Assembly: GCA_005281725.1 (NCBI GenBank)
Contig: SSBO01000001.1
Span: 3,828,399 to 3,892,398, forward strand
DNA length: 64,000 nucleotides
DNA from: Wuchereria bancrofti
Taxonomy: Eukaryota; Nematoda; Chromadorea; Rhabditida; Onchocercidae
Direction of reading: 5' to 3'
Of this stretch, positions 40,193-50,442 are shown piece after piece. Under the pieces are notes generated by a model. The model had not been told where the DNA came from. It ran no database searches and saw only the letters and a program-made list of their open reading frames with translations. Numbering within the stretch: the stretch's first letter is position 1; each line of letters opens with the position of its first letter. The position numbers were made by a program, and so were the translations under genes.

Positions 40193-43100
40193 ATGCTGAT
40201 GGAAAAAAGCAGTTTTGATGAGAGGGATATGAACGAGGCATTAGAAAATAACCTTGGAACGAAGAAAGATGGAAATACTGAGATTGTAGGAGATGAAGTG
40301 ACATTCAGTGAAAGGGTGAGTGATTATTAGTCTGATAACCGACGATATTTCCTTTATTTCATTCTATCTTTCTTGATCTCAACATTTTTAAATTACAGTT
40401 AGTCTTAACTAATCTTTAGAACATTTGGAGTAGAATTTACATATTTAGTAGTGTAAATGGTTATAAGAACATGGCAAAAGTTAAGTTCATCTTTTCAATC
40501 TTTCTGTTACGCATGACTGATGAATTTTCTGTTGTCTTCTTAAATAAGATAGCTTTCAATTTGGAAAGGAATAGTGTGCTGCTGTACTGCAACTTCAGGT
40601 GATTCATACCATTGCCTCAGTCAGTGGTGATGGATTACGCCCTTCTGGTGTGGATGTTGTTGATCAGATCAATGCTTTGTTTCCAACAGAACAGTCATTA
40701 TCACATTTGGATTCGGTAATGCACTCGATCAAGAATGAAATCGTTAGCTTGGATCGTCAGCTGGCGAAACTTGTTGAAACACATGAGAAGGCTGGTGCTA
40801 AAGGTGGCCAGGCCTTAGATGAGGTTCGTTGTTCTGTTGTTTCAAACACTTATAGTTGACTGATATATGATATATGACTAAAGCAGAAATAAAAGCAAAT
40901 AAAATAAATTCCAACTGTTTTTAGATTTATTAATGCTAGATGAATGTTTAGGCCCATGCTGCGATGAGAGACTTAGAAGAACGTGTACAAGCGGTTTGCT
41001 TGAAAACACAATCCTCAGAAAATGTTGTGCAAGAAATGACTCGTGACATCAAGCAGCTTGATGTCGCAAAGCGAAATTTAATCTCATCACTTAAAGCTCT
41101 TCATCATCTTCAGATTCTACTAACTGGCGTCTATTCACTCGGTACCATTTTTCTTATTAAAAACTGCTTACATTTAAACTCCACAGTAACTTCCGCAGTA
41201 AATAGCTCTAAATGTGAAAATGATGGGATTCAACCGAGCACAGGTAAACGGTGGAAGTAACTTTGACATTCTTAGGGTAGCCAAATGCCTTATCATCTAA
41301 TTCATGACGCGCATCAGTATTTAATGAGATTCCCACTGCCCCTATCTACTGTCTAGCGAAATCACAGCTAAGGGAACGAGCTTGGCAAACACAGCGAAGA
41401 AAGAAAATCCTGTTGAAGTATATGGAGAAAATTAGATTTCCTATTCTAATTATTTGAAACACTTCAAGTTCTCGTTAGTAGTGCTGGATTTGATTTGGTA
41501 AGGTCTAATAAATAATGACGTCGTTTCAAATTACCTTTCAGTTATTGTAGAATATCAAAAAACTTGAACATCTTGTTCTGCTGGCAAGTTGATTATTGGG
41601 ATTTGCAAGACATTAATTTAGGTCTAATTTTTATAATTTTTTTTTTAAAAGATTGCGGTATTCATGATTTTTTGAATTCCAAAAAATCTCCACTTTTCGT
41701 TAAATGAAGCTTTGTAGTATGAACTTAATAGGATCATGGATAGATCAACATCGATATGGTGATATTGCTTCACAGTTACCAGCTGTTCTGAATGTCCTAC
41801 AGCTTTTTAGCCCTTATATGGAAGTAGAACATATCAAAAATGTCTCTGAACAACTCGAACGGCTAAAACAGCGATTAACTATTCAACTTGCTTCGGATTT
41901 GAAGCATTCATTCCAGGTTTTTTGACCATAGAAAAAACCTTAATTTCCTTAGAATCTAAGTTTTAATTTTTTCCAAAATATCACTGAATTAATTTATGTT
42001 CAGACCGGAGTCTTGAATTCTTCGGTAACTGATATGTGCCGCGTTGTTTCATCGTTGGATCCAGTTATACGAGAAGATTTTTGCAAATGGCTCATAGAAC
42101 ATCAGCTCTCCGAATATACTGTGTTATACGGTGAAAGTGAAAGTATTGCTTGGATTGATAAAATTGACTTAAGGTTAAATTTTTATCAAATTTTAATTTA
42201 CTACTGGTATTTAGTCAAAGACTTGTTTTTTTGTAGATATCGATGGTTCGTGCAAAAATTGACAGAACTTGAAAAAACGGGTATGATGAAAATATTCCCC
42301 GCTGATTGGGATATAGGTCGACGTTTGACTTTGGGATACTGTAATTTGACGAGGTATTTCTTTTCATGTGCTTTGCGTTGAATTTTCTGAATTTCTGCAA
42401 ATACAACATCTACAGTAAACATCTACACGAATTCATCTAAATAAATAAAAATGGGAAGAACAATATCGGATTATAATTATCTTAAAGTGTTGCCTCCAAT
42501 CTTTCATATCTTTCATCGCACAATTTATCAGAGGGATGTTGGAACGAATGATGTCGAGACGTTGGTTAGAACTTGATTATAAAGTACTCGCGCATGCCAT
42601 CAACCATACAATAATGTTTGAAAATCTACTTTGCAAAAGATTCCCGGCAAAAGAAGGTTGCAACTTCGAAAAGGTTTATTCTCTTTGACTCATAAAATTT
42701 GTTGTGAATATTTCATTGGAAAAAATCGTCCAACAATCAAGAAGATATTGCTATTTGCTCGTTGTGTAATAGCTTCATTAATAAAACAGTTAACATTGGA
42801 ATCATGAAACTTCGTTGGGGGGTTGTTGTATTGTCTTATTGAACATTTAAACTGTATTTGTGAAACACCTAGCATTATTATGAAATGGTTAGGCATTTCA
42901 TTGGGCATGAAATTTAAAAAATTGTTTAATTATTGGTTTTATCATTTGCGATATTTTTTAGATTGATCATATCTGAAGAAAAAAGCGTTGAAAGTAACCA
43001 GAATATATAAATAAGGCCATGCGAAATAAAATTTTCTTGCTGCCACGATGTAGAAACTAAGATCCTAACATTCAATTCAGATCATTTGGCGAGTATTTGA

Positions 43101-46100
43101 CAAATATATGGATGTATTTGTGGCAGCGCAAAAGAAAAATTTGGATAGTTTTCTAGAGGAATGTATAATTAGAATTAGGAGTGGCGCTGAACGACCAACC
43201 CGAGAAACTGCATCTCATGCATATCCACTTCCATCATCCGCAGATATGTTCCTTTTGTTGAAAAAAATAATTGCCGAATCAACAAAACTCAGTTCCAATC
43301 CAAATTCTTTACTGAGGTTTGGAGTTATATTAACTCAGCTTATACTTTCTTCGAATCAACCATTCGTTACCACTTGTCTTTCAAGTGCCATTAGTGCCGT
43401 TTGAGGAAAAATCCCATTTTGCTATCCATTGATATACGTCTTAAGGAAATTTACTCTTTTGTATAACGTGACATTTGAAAAGTAGTTATAGAATGATCAT
43501 CAAAGCTAACTGATAAGAAATTACTTGAAAAACTCAAGCTTTAAACTGCTGTGACTTTCGATATATCGTAAATATTCCTAATTTTGTTTTATACCTTCCT
43601 CACACTGTTTTCGTAAATCTTAGTGAATAAAATAAAGGTTGGAATTCCGTAGAAGTATTTTTTTTTTCTTTTAGGAATCTCGTAGAAGTACTGCGCAGCT
43701 GCCTTCGTGGTTACGCTCATGGTTGTTTAACAGCTTTCTTACCATCCTTATCATCTACTCAATTTTCATCTGCTTCAATTTTGCAAACTTTGATGAGGTT
43801 CCCTTTTTGATATTTTGTGCTGTTATTTGTTTACTTGTTTCTAATCTCTCCATTCAAATTTCATCTCGAATCTCAAATTCGTCTCGTAACTTCAAGATGA
43901 ACTTCTATTTCATCTTGAAGTTACGAAATTACGGTCTAATTAAATCTGTCACGTCATAGCAGTTTCGGACTTCCGTGAACTTGTTTTAAAATTTTTAGGG
44001 ATGAAGCTGCAGTTCGTTTAACAGTTGATCAGCAATTTTTTACATGTTGTGTACTTGCTACTGCTGATTGGTGCGCTGAAACAACACTGCAACTGCAAGA
44101 AAAACTAAAACAACGAGTGCAGGTGAATGTGGTGTTTTTAACTTGTTGAATGGAGAAAAGGACGAAATCATATGTTTCTCTTTTGCGTGGGTTATGGTTA
44201 TCCTAAATCTGCAATTTATTAGGTGTATAGAGAAATGTAATAAAGAGATGTGCAAACTACTGTTTAAAACTATTCACGACTTGACGTGTAGAAAATATGT
44301 AGGATAATATTAATTATCAGAAGGATAATATTAATTATCAGAACTCTTTTTAGACGCTAGATCTGGGGCAGATTCATATCTGTATTTTTTTAGAGCATCG
44401 ATCTGAATCAGGAAATGGAGTTGTTCTACAGTATATCAAACAGTGCACTTTCTGTATTAGTACAGGATGTAGAGTCCAGTTGTGATGCTGCCCTGCAAGC
44501 GATGGTAAAAAAAAAGTGATTTTTTCACGCCTTTCATTTCTCTTTCTTTTCTTTCGGCTGTGGAAAGGGTTTAAATCACCGAATCTCGCACTAGCACGTG
44601 CTTTTGCGTGGCATGATGAACTCTTTTTTAGATAGTTGGTTTTCAGTTGGAATGGTGTAGAGAGTGTTGGTGACGAGTCACTATATGTTTCATCGATACG
44701 AAGTCATCTGCGGTCGAGTGTACCGCTGATAAGGGATTTTTTCGTTGACAGACGAAAATATTTCGCATATTTTTGTTTGAAGCTTGCTACGCAGTTGGTC
44801 AATAAGTTCCTGGGTGCGTTATTCAGGTAGATACTGAATGGTCATGTCAATGATTGAAATAACGGAAAGAGTAATTCAGAAAAAGTGCAGTTAGAGTTGG
44901 AAAATATGGATAAAATATAAAGTACAGCGATGACATATTACAGCAATAAGTTTTTCCATCCAATAATCATATGGTCAAGTTGATTCAATAGAAATAAAAT
45001 CTTGCATATTATCATCAAAATGTTGGAATCTGTCTACATTGTTCGTGAAAAATTGGAACCATTGAACAAAATTTGTTGGCATATGTTAATAGTAATGTAA
45101 AAACGTAATAAGAGAAAGCGAAAAACATCTGAGCAAATCCTACGTTTTCATAAGACAGAAAAGTCACAAGTGGAATCTTAACCTTAATTTCTACTCCTTA
45201 GTTTCTCTTCATATACAAATGTACGATTTCCTTGGACGATTTCTATTTATTTTTATTATTACACTGTCGTATAATTTATCTGTAACTTGATTTTCTAAAT
45301 ATTTTTTGATTGTCTTCTTATAGCGTGCTTGAAATTCAGGTGTCGGCCAGTGAGTGTCACTGGTGCAGAACAATTGCTTCTGGATGCACATGCATTGAAG
45401 ACTTTTTTATTATCTTTGCCAACGATTGAATCATCTATTAACACGAAACCGCCAACAATGTACACAAATGTTGTAGTAAGAACGATGACGAAAGTAGAAA
45501 TGATACTCAAGGTATGTTTTTGTCATTCTTTATTTCACTGTAATTTGAATCTGAGTTTTTTTTTGTATTCTGAAAGTTAAATGGCCAATTGTTTGATAAA
45601 ATGATGTAGGCTGGATTATTAACATTATTTTATTTGAAGTGTGTCGTACAGTAAATTTCTTTTTTCCAATATGATTGTAGAGTTACTCAACAGTGGAACA
45701 TGCATGTGACATGAAAGATAAAAAATTAATAAATTAAGTAACAATTTCAACAAATTTCAACAAAGCTTTATGGTTAATTTATTTCGCTTTCAATCCATTT
45801 TAGATTGTTATGTCGGAGATAAATTCACATGAAGAATTTGTAACGACGTATGTGCGACTGTTACCCGATTCGGATTCTTCGGAGTTACAAAAAGTTCTAG
45901 AAATGAAGGCATTAAAACGTCAGGAACAGACGAGTATTATACAAATATACAAATCACGTGTTGAGGGACAAGCAACTGTTGCAAACCGCCGTTGGTTTTT
46001 ATTTTTGTTTATTGAATTCGAGAAGAAAGCAGTAAGGGCAAGAAAATATTGTAATATGGAAATTGGTGGCAATTTTTTGAAACGTTCTTTAATTTTTTGT

Positions 46101-46421
46101 GCTCTAGTGTTGATCTTTTTCAGTATTTTGATGTTCAAAAGAAATAAGATTTTATAAAAAGGGTAGAGATGCATTAAAAAAGGGAAGTGTTTGAATGACG
46201 GTGATTGAAGTGTGGTATCGATGAGAATGGCTACATTTTCCTAACTTGTTGGTTTAGAAGGTTTTGATCGTTCCACGTCTTTATTGATGGCGTAAGATGA
46301 ATTTGGGACTTAATCTTATTCAGTTTTAGTAAACATGCAATCGTCAACGATCTCGGCACTAGAAAGCATCAGCGATTCGAGTATGAGAAGGTTGGAACAG
46401 CTGGTAAAGAAGAAAGCCTAA
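40193..46421 (+). CDS. VPS53: VPS53, subunit of GARP and EARP tethering complexes, multi-exon
   Basis: Golgi/endosome tethering-complex subunit for retrograde transport, acting with VPS51, VPS52 and VPS54 or syndetin. Exon 1 (ATG 40193) is acidic and ends VTFSER. Exon 2, after CTTCAG at 40599, contains NALFPTEQSLSHLDSV. Further conserved blocks are EMTRDIKQLDVAKRNLISSL (about 41033-41092), WIDQHRYGDIASQLPAVLNV (41733), EHQLSEYTVLYGESE and AWIDKIDLR (42090-42175), IFPADWDIGRRLTLGYCNLT (42292), SSADMFLLLKKIIAEST (43235), SVPLIRDFFVDRRKYF (44725), VTGAEQLLLDAHALK (45355), TMTKVEMILK (45485) and LQKVLEMKALKRQEQTS (45880). The last exon, after ATTCAGTTTTAG near 46329, reads SMRRLEQLVKKKA and stops at 46419-46421, like the basic vertebrate C-terminus. 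The last donor (CGCC before GTTGG, near 45991) is inferred from frame. Region fully consistent with the Vps53 family. Confidence 0.92.
43884..43926. repeat. Perfect 18-bp inverted repeat in a VPS53 intron
   Basis: Arms TCGTAACTTCAAGATGAA (43884-43901) and the exact complement (43909-43926) flank the loop CTTCTAT. It is inside the intron between the exon ending near 43798 and the one beginning near 43999. It would form a stable hairpin in RNA. No target-site duplication was evident. Confidence 0.9.
44301..44342 (+). repeat. 21-bp tandem duplication in a VPS53 intron
   Basis: The unit beginning AGGATAATATTAATTATC occurs twice without mismatch, at 44301-44321 and 44322-44342. The core ATAATATTAATTAT is nearly self-complementary. 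It is intronic and probably a recent slippage duplication. Confidence 0.9.
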
Positions 46422-47319
46422 TACTAAAAATGCGAAATAATGATTTATGTAGAAAGGTGATAGATGAGTTGGTGTCACTGATAAACTGTTCAACTTTTTT
46501 GATCATTTTCAAAAAATAAAAAACTTTATATAGATTGGAAAAGAGAGTGCATCATTCCTGAATGGGATGTATTCACGGAAATAAAAGAGAACAAGACACA
46601 ATGTGATAGTTGTTGCCTCGTGTAAGTTTTTCAAATTGCTTATTTTGGCGGGAAAAGGTCGGAGATGAAAAGAGGATATAGAAACAAAATTTATGTCGAG
46701 GTCTTGGACGAACAAAGTTAGGATGAGGTCGGGCAATGTGCATTACGTGATGACGAGGATTTTGAATTGTTTCAGTGGGATTGGCCGTACTCGTTCATCC
46801 AGTATGGCTGGGGAGGGAAAGATTAAGGGTTACTCTCTTAATCGGGTCAATGATTCTGTTTTTGGGAAATTGAGAGTTGATTGGAAATTGTATTTTGATT
46901 GAAAGTTGAAGTTGTGTTTTAGGCTTGAATTTGAAAGATTAGAGAGCATTATGGATATCTCTGTGGGTGCACTTACATTAATTGATGCATACAGTCTTAT
47001 CACTTCTCGAAAAAAGGAAATGTTATCAGTGAATAGTAGCATAGTAAGGGTTCCATCTGCATGGAATGGTACCCTTCTATTACTGCTAGTGAGAAAGCAC
47101 TAGAAATGGGTAACGGGAAACTCCTGAGAACTTCGAGTAACTCATTCTCATCATTTTTCAACTATTGATCAGTTACTTCAGCTGCCTCTCAGTTCTAAAG
47201 CGTAGGTTATATGTTGTATAGCTTAGCTTGATGGTTTTAACATAGGATTTTCTCGTCACTTTTTAAATTCTAAATTTAATAGTTCTAGTCCCAGTTAAGT
47301 ACGAAAGGAAAGAAGTAAG
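46422..47319. other. Spacer between VPS53 and KH gene, with a possible 5' exon
   Basis: Most of this 0.9 kb shows nothing. At 46922-47042 a block follows the acceptor-like TGTTTTAG, contains an ATG (46951) and ends at a good donor (ATA then GTAAGG). It reads MDISVGALTLIDAYSLITSR. It cannot be joined in frame to the KH exon at 47320, so it may be untranslated, belong to an unseen exon chain, or be chance. Confidence 0.35.
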
Positions 47320-49911
47320 ATGTCGGAACGTTGTTCAACGAAACTATTGTTTGAATTACCACTTTTCCTTTCTTATGTCACAGGTCAAGTACTTTTCTTT
47401 CTTTAACAAACAGAGGGGCTCACCTTTCTGAATTCACTGGTGGAAATATTTTCTAACTTTTAATTTTCAAAATTTTGAAGAAATTCAGAAAATTTGCTCA
47501 CAACGTTGAGCTTTAAAGATTTGTAAATTTAGGTAATGATGCAAGTGATGCACTAATGGAGCTGGAAAGAAAATACGATGTAAAATTTATCATAAATGAA
47601 GATTCGGTTTATGTGGAGGGTTTGAAGGAGCAGAACCTAAAGTTCATCCAAAAAGCACTTTCCGATGCGTGGAAAATGAATAATTTTCAGCGGTTATTGA
47701 ATTTTTTCGTCTTGTAGTTAGTGGTGGAAATGATGTTACTTTTGTCCAAAAAAATGCCAGATGGTAATAAGGGTTTAACCTAATTCGAATGTTAGCATTC
47801 GAATTAGTTGGTTTTTTTAGTTGTTATCGAATTCGTTATTTTTGCGCTTTAAACACCTCTATCATGTTGATTATTGAATTTGTTTGTTGTTATACTTTTG
47901 AAATCTTGCAGTGCTATAGAAATTTGTGAATTAACTGCCAAATCAGATTATCAGTTTTTGTTTGAAGTATCACCTTCCGAAGCTGCTCTTATACAATTGA
48001 ATGCTAAGACTCTTCTACACCGAACGGGAGCACTGCAGTTGAAAGTATATTTCTGAAATAATTGCGAAGTAATTGTTGTTTTTAATATTTTCCTCACTTT
48101 TCTGTGGCTAATTTTGCAGACAGATAGCAATGGTTATGTGTGTATTTTTGGAAACGGAGCCTCAGTTTGTGATGCTTACCATAAGATAGTTTCGATTCTT
48201 CGCAAAGCATCTTTTAAAAAGAGTAAGTTTAAATTAAGTTTCGTGTATAAATGGGAAGATAAGATTATACAATTTTAACTTGGTGTGACTACATTCCAGT
48301 ATCTAATTTATACTTTTTCTTTTCCAGTCTACTTTATCTCTTACCCTTTCTTCATCCGTCTTGCTATGTTTAACAACAGATTTTCTCTTTACACGAATCC
48401 TTAATACCACTTTTGATGTCAGTGTAGTTCTGTTGCATATTTTCAGACACCTTTTTGCAAGGCTGTAATGAAGAACCTTGTGTTATTCTGATGAATATTC
48501 CGAGTGCAATTGCTCAGTTTTTATTTTCAAACAATAAGCGAGGTGTAAATGCTTTGGAACATTCATATCGATGCGTAATTGAACCACATTTTAAGGATGC
48601 TGATGCAGTTGGTAACACTAAAATTGATATAATCACCAAAGATGTATGTTTCAAGCAGTTTGTTTCACATTTTCATAATTATATTCTTCGTAAAAATTTA
48701 TAAGCTTCCTAAAAACTAAAAGGAAACTAGAAAACTAAAATACGCATTTAACCTATATTGTTGCATTAAATTCAGTGTTATGATTTTCATACCTTTTGCA
48801 AGAATGTATAATAGAAGTGATCAGAACAAAAGATACATAGTAAAGATCATGCAGAAGTAGCGCATTAAGTCGGGCTACAAATCTATCTAAAAAACATGGA
48901 AAACATTTCAACGGAAGTCTAATGAGCTTGGCAAGCTAATTCCTCATTACAGCTAGCCAATGCATTAGCTGCAAAGACAGCGCTAATGGAACTAATTGAA
49001 AGTCATTTTGGGAAAATTCATAAATGGCCAACTCCCGTAACAGTTTGCTGTGGCTCGCATGTATTACGATCAGTTCCGGAAGTATCTTGTCGCAAATGTA
49101 TATTTCTTGTTCTTTTGAAATGTTGCGTTACATCTGAAATAAATTCATTCATCAAGCTTCTTCAATAATTTACGAATACTTTCCAGTGGACGAATGCGAA
49201 GCTGTGCTACATGATCAAACAGACAAAAGCTTAACTTTTACCGTGCCTACTTCTGAAGCTTCGCACCTAATTGGCATTCGAGGAGTAATTAAGAAAAGAA
49301 TCGAAGAGCGTACAAACTGCTTCATTTCGGTTTTGTATTTTACAAAATTTAGAAAGTTTTCTTAAAACTTTGTTTAATACTGACCCGATCCTTGACAAAG
49401 TCCTTTGTTTATTTTTTATAAATGTGACGAATAGAATACTGGAATTATCAACAAAAAAAAGGTGAAATCTTTGTTATTCACCGATACGACTTGTTGTAGT
49501 TGCACACAGAGGCTAAGTATGGCGGTGAATTTCCTGTGGAAATAATTGGCCAAAATGTGAAGGAATGCGAAGCTGCTCTGGTGTATATCCAGAAATTTCT
49601 GAAAGAAATATCTGGAATGAATAAAAATATGAATGGCATTGGTTTATCAGGCGCAGTGGAACCATTTCAACGTTTTAATTCTGAATTGCAATTGTCGCAG
49701 CCTGGTGCGCTGTCCCCTACTTGTAAGTTAAAGTTGGTAGTTGCTATTTTTCCCATATTTTTGATACATTTCTATTATTAAATATTTGAATGAATAACCA
49801 TGGCATTGGTAGTTGGAGACACAAGTCTATCTATTTACTTACACTTATTGCTTTTTAGGCCGTTACGCAGCACAAGAACAAAAAGTCCGATGCAATGGCA
49901 ACCTGTTCTAA
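47320..49911 (+). CDS. Protein with four KH-like repeats, three with eroded GXXG loops
   Basis: Putative RNA-binding protein; I do not recognise the exact gene. Exon 1 (47320-47383) reads MSERCSTKLLFELPLFLSYV and joins in phase 1 to NDASDALMELERKYDVKFI and VYVEGLKEQNLKFIQKAL (47534-47670): a KH fold with GND instead of GXXG. Repeat 2 (about 47905-48220) has FEVSPSEAALIQLNAKTLLH and VCIFGNGASVCDAYHKI. Repeat 3 (48450-49010) has VILMNIPSAIAQFLFSNNKR, KIDIITKD and AAKTALMELIESHF. Repeat 4 (49190-49610) is canonical: FTVPTSEASHLIGIRGVIKK, then VEIIGQNVKECEAALVYIQK. Only repeat 4 keeps a true GXXG (GIRG). The last exon after TTTTTAG near 49859 gives a stop at 49909-49911 in the frame I favour; another frame would end near 49933. 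The serial arrangement recalls the Bicaudal-C/GLD-3 style of stacked KH domains, but I cannot claim orthology. The true N-terminus may lie upstream. Confidence 0.65.
47780..47807. repeat. 12-bp inverted repeat in a KH-gene intron
   Basis: CTAATTCGAATG (47780-47791) and its exact complement (47796-47807) flank the loop TTAG. It is intronic. The left arm contains the palindrome ATTCGAAT, so several foldings are possible. Confidence 0.8.
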
Positions 49912-50442
49912 AAGTGACGTTAAGGAATCCTTAGTGACGGCGAAATTTAATATAATTTTTGCAAAAATATTATTTAATTTTCGAAGAGTACTTCGATAAG
50001 GCGTCAGCGATAAAAAACTGAAATAAGACAGAATATTTCACTATATCTCTGTTATTTGGTTTTCACTCTGTATTGAAATTACTGATTTATTTTTTCATTT
50101 CTTTACTCGATAATCTTTTCTTGCTTGATTCGATAGTGTGATCGTTTAGAGAAAATTTATTGTTTTTGCCTAAATAAATTATTTCTATTGTTTAAATTAG
50201 AAATTGTATAGTAAAAATATTTGTTGCTAATGTAACTTTTTACTACATTTGGTACAATTATCACACAAGAACGCGATGTAAGTTAGCAAATGCGACATTT
50301 ACATATTTTGCAATAAGTCTTGAATCTACTAAATTAGTATCATTATGTTTTTTTGACTGAAATATGATTTAAAATCGAATTTTAACTACTCAGATTATTG
50401 TTTGCATTCTTATAACTAACGCGCGGCGTGGCCGAAAGGGGG
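49912..50442. other. Spacer between KH gene and SAYF/TAIG gene
   Basis: This 531 bp is AT-rich with no coding block. Its last 23 bases (about 50420-50442, ACGCGCGGCGTGGCCGAAAG and following Gs) are abruptly GC-rich and stand just before the chosen ATG. An acceptor-like TAACTACTCAG ends near 50393 and may be a splice-leader site. Confidence 0.4.

Noticed and set aside
43723..43959. Plus-strand hydrophobic frame in VPS53
   Set aside because: It is a shadow frame over the real exon (LVEVLRSCLRGYAHGCLTAF) and the following intron with its hairpin.
45990..46157. Possible membrane-anchored C-terminus of VPS53 (hydrophobic run near the end of the read-through frame)
   Set aside because: A better ending exists: a phase-1 splice to 46330-46421 gives a basic C-terminus (RRLEQLVKKKA) like that of other VPS53 proteins. 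The hydrophobic run is intron read-through.
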